Assembly (NCBI GenBank): GCA_900320095.1
Contig: ONQZ01000016.1
Location: 1-46,004, forward strand
Reading direction: 5' to 3'
DNA: 46,004 nt
DNA from: an uncultured Lentisphaerota bacterium
Lineage (GTDB): Bacteria > Verrucomicrobiota > Lentisphaeria > Victivallales > UBA1829
Part shown: positions 44,001 through 46,004 of the stretch, in pieces
How the letters are laid out: the number at the start of each line of letters is the position of its first letter
Numbering within the stretch: position 1 is the first letter of the stretch
Made by a program: the position numbers and the translations under genes
The notes under the pieces: model-generated
The model's database searches: none
What the model was told of the DNA's origin: nothing
Seen by the model: the letters and a program-made list of their open reading frames with translations, nothing else

Positions 44001-45758
44001 ATGATCGAAACACTTCCCCGTATCGGAATCCGTCCGGTGATCGACGGTCGCCGCAGAGGCGTCCGCGAATCGCTCGAAGACCAGACCATGAACATGGCGA
44101 AATCGGCGGCCGCGCTGATCTCCGGCACACTGCGTTACCCGAACGGCAAGCCCGTCGAATGCGTGATCGCCGACACCACGATCGGCGGCGTGAACGAGGC
44201 GGCGGCCTGCGCGAAGAAGTTCGCCGGCATGAACGTGACCGCCACGCTGACTGTCACGCCGTGCTGGTGCTACGGCTCCGAGACGATGGACATGGACCCG
44301 CTCACGCAGAAGGCCGTGTGGGGGTTCAACGGCACGGAGCGTCCCGGCGCGGTGTATTTGGCCGCTGTCCTCGCAGCCTACGCACAGAAGGGGCTTCCGG
44401 CGTTCGGTATCTACGGCCGCGAGGTGAAGGATGCCGCCGACACGGAGATCCCGGACGATGTTCGCGAAAAGATCCTGGCGTTTGCGCGTTCGGCCGTGGC
44501 GGTCGGGATGATGCGCGGCAAATCCTACCTCTCGATCGGCGGGATGGCAATGGGCATCGCCGGCTCCATCGTAAACCACGATTTCTTCGAAAGCTACCTC
44601 GGGATGCGCTGCGAATCGGTCGACATGAGCGAGATCATCCGCCGCGTGGACGAGGGCATCTACGACCCGGTCGAGTTTGAAAAGGCGTATGCCTGGGTCC
44701 GTGCGAATTGCATCGAGGGGCAGGACAACAACCCCGCCGAGGTCCAGCGCACGAAGGAGCAGAAGGACCAGATCTGGGCGTATGTCGTGAAAATGATGAT
44801 GATTGCCCGCGACCTGATGATCGGCAATCCGCGCCTCGCCGAACTCGGTTTCCGCGAGGAGGCCGAGGGCCACAACGCCATCGCCGCCGGCTTTCAGGGG
44901 CAGCGCCAGTGGACCGACCACATGCCGAACGGCGATTTCATGGAGGCCATGCTCTGCTCGTCGTTCGACTGGAACGGCCTTCGCGAGGCGTTCGTGCTGG
45001 CGACCGAAAACGACTGCCTGAACGGCACGGCGATGCTGTTCGGGCACCTGCTCACCGGCACGGCGCAGGGATTCTCCGACGTCCGCACGTTCTGGAGCCC
45101 GGAATCCGTCAAACGCGTGACCGGATACGACATGGAGTATCCCGGCCTCATCCACCTCATCAACTCCGGCGCGACCACGCTCGACGCCGCCGGGTGCGCC
45201 GAACGCGACGGCAAGCCCGCCATGAAACCGTTCTGGGAGCTCACGGATGCCGACGCCGACGCATGCCTGAAGGCGACGAAATGGCGCGCCGCCAGCCACG
45301 GCTATTTCCGCGGCGGCGGTTTCTCCAGCTGCTTCCTCACGCGCGGCGGCATGCCCGTCACGATGAGCCGCGTGAACCTGGTTCACGGCCTCGGCCCGGT
45401 CCTTCAGATCGCCGAGGGATACACCGCCGAGCTCCCGCCCGAGGTCAACTCCGTGCTCGATCAGCGCACCGATCCGACCTGGCCGACCACGTGGTTCGTG
45501 CCGCGTCTCACGGGGCAGGGCGTGTTCAAGGACGTCTACAGCGTCATGGCGAACTGGGGCGCGAACCACGGTGCGTTCAGCTATGGCCACATCGGCGCCG
45601 ACCTCATCACGCTCGCCTCCATGCTCCGCATCCCGGTCTCGCTCCACAACGTTCCCGAGGAAAAGATCTTCCGGCCTGCTGTATGGAACGCCTTCGGCAT
45701 GGACAAGGAAGGCGCTGACTACCGTGCCTGCCAGAACTTCGGTGCGGTCTACCGCTGA
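44001..45758 (+). CDS. fucI: L-fucose isomerase
   Basis: 585 residues, close to E. coli FucI (591). The N-terminus [29 protein letters not shown] is characteristic. Metal and catalytic residues are present in [14 protein letters not shown] (Glu ~334), [11 protein letters not shown] (Asp ~358) and [25 protein letters not shown] (His ~527). [13 protein letters not shown] (~91-103) and [13 protein letters not shown] also match. It converts L-fucose (or D-arabinose) to the ketose in the cytoplasm. No fuculokinase or aldolase is in the window; the next gene start encodes a nucleotidyltransferase-like N-terminus. It has its own, probably regulated, promoter. Confidence 0.95.
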   Translation: MIETLPRIGIRPVIDGRRRGVRESLEDQTMNMAKSAAALISGTLRYPNGKPVECVIADTTIGGVNEAAACAKKFAGMNVTATLTVTPCWCYGSETMDMDPLTQKAVWGFNGTERPGAVYLAAVLAAYAQKGLPAFGIYGREVKDAADTEIPDDVREKILAFARSAVAVGMMRGKSYLSIGGMAMGIAGSIVNHDFFESYLGMRCESVDMSEIIRRVDEGIYDPVEFEKAYAWVRANCIEGQDNNPAEVQRTKEQKDQIWAYVVKMMMIARDLMIGNPRLAELGFREEAEGHNAIAAGFQGQRQWTDHMPNGDFMEAMLCSSFDWNGLREAFVLATENDCLNGTAMLFGHLLTGTAQGFSDVRTFWSPESVKRVTGYDMEYPGLIHLINSGATTLDAAGCAERDGKPAMKPFWELTDADADACLKATKWRAASHGYFRGGGFSSCFLTRGGMPVTMSRVNLVHGLGPVLQIAEGYTAELPPEVNSVLDQRTDPTWPTTWFVPRLTGQGVFKDVYSVMANWGANHGAFSYGHIGADLITLASMLRIPVSLHNVPEEKIFRPAVWNAFGMDKEGADYRACQNFGAVYR

Positions 45759-45846
45759 GTTCTACCGGATATCCATTTGAATAGAGAATGATGCAGAATC
45801 CTTCTTCGCATTTTCGCGGCGTAACTGAAATGCAGTTTGCCCCGCT

Positions 45847-46004
45847 ATGAGAAAGAAAGTCTTTGTTTCTGGCTGCTTCGACATGCTCCACAGTGGGCAT
45901 GTCGTTTTTTTATACACCTTTAGGTCAAAAAAACTACCGGCTCAGCCGGTAAGTAGCCGAGAAATCTTTAGATACAAGTTGCGCAGAAAAGCCTCTTGGA
46001 GTAC
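45847..46004 (+). pseudogene. Interrupted nucleotidyltransferase-type gene (start only)
   Basis: From ATG 45847 the translation MRKKVFVSGCFDMLHSGHVVFL is a clear N-terminus of the cytidylyl/adenylyltransferase superfamily, with the HxGH active-site motif as HSGH. After ~22 residues (around the T7 run at 45905-45911) the sequence stops looking like the family; the frame remains open to the window end but encodes an unrelated Arg/Lys-rich string. Shifting frame at the T-run leads to stops in both other frames and does not restore similarity. That suggests an insertion or rearrangement rather than a simple frameshift. A perfect small hairpin follows 25 nt later. No good Shine-Dalgarno is seen. 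The gene continues past the window, so the break is not proven. Confidence 0.5.
45934..45951 (+). mobile_element. Possible end hairpin of an insertion element (IS200/IS605-like)
   Basis: TACCGGC TCA GCCGGTA (45935-45951) is a perfect 7-bp inverted repeat with a 3-nt loop, close to the point where the nucleotidyltransferase coding sequence breaks off and with AT-rich flanks. IS200/IS605 elements carry such sub-terminal hairpins and no terminal inverted repeats. No transposase is visible before the window ends, so this is a suggestion only. Confidence 0.3.

Overview
This 46 kb window is chromosomal DNA from a GC-rich, anaerobic, saccharolytic bacterium. The pseudopilin with an H-X9-DG C-terminus, orphan secretin-like proteins, pyruvate:ferredoxin oxidoreductase and secreted arabinan/xylan-type hydrolases fit the Planctomycetota-Verrucomicrobiota-Lentisphaerota group. 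A gut or rumen Lentisphaerota (Victivallales-like) is my best guess. That placement is inference; no rRNA is present. Coding density is high, genes often overlap by ATGA, and the many long antisense reading frames are GC artefacts. AT-rich sigma70-type promoters stand out clearly against the GC-rich background.

Layout. 1-4.4 kb: tRNA-Ala(CGC), a promoter followed by a strongly folded non-coding stretch (candidate ncRNA), then minus-strand panE, a methyltransferase, tgt and a DJ-1/PfpI protein. 4.5-8.9 kb: an overlapping plus-strand operon of a XerC/D recombinase, an O-antigen ligase/polymerase-like membrane protein, a small coiled-coil protein and a cysteine desulfurase, facing murC. 10.3-18 kb: an unusual cassette of a LeuA-like protein lacking the metal-binding HxH motif, translationally coupled to a fusion of a sugar-phosphate-isomerase-type TIM barrel with an acyl-CoA ligase, followed by PFOR. 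18-25 kb: a DUF1848 protein, a membrane-anchored hypothetical, and a secreted GH146-like/GH43 pair. 25-32 kb: panD, a three-domain chagasin-like protease inhibitor, a 700-nt hairpin-rich leader, two tandem secretin-like proteins and a duplicated-domain lipoprotein. 32-36 kb: two DUF4143-type AAA ATPases, each preceded by its own set of tandem repeats, flanking the pseudopilin gene. 36-39.6 kb: the glycolytic run gap-pgk-tpiA with strong intercistronic hairpins. 39.8-43.6 kb: cysS, a divergent S-adenosylhomocysteine hydrolase-like protein and an MTA/SAH deaminase, which together suggest an S-inosylhomocysteine route. 44-46 kb: fucI, then the start of a nucleotidyltransferase gene that appears interrupted near a small perfect hairpin.

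Together the genes describe a fermenter that releases and isomerises plant or mucin sugars (GH146/GH43, fucI), runs glycolysis (gap-pgk-tpiA) and oxidises pyruvate through PFOR. The most interesting parts are the LeuA-like/TIM-acyl-CoA ligase cassette, the two unexplained structured RNA regions, and the repeat-preceded DUF4143 ATPases.
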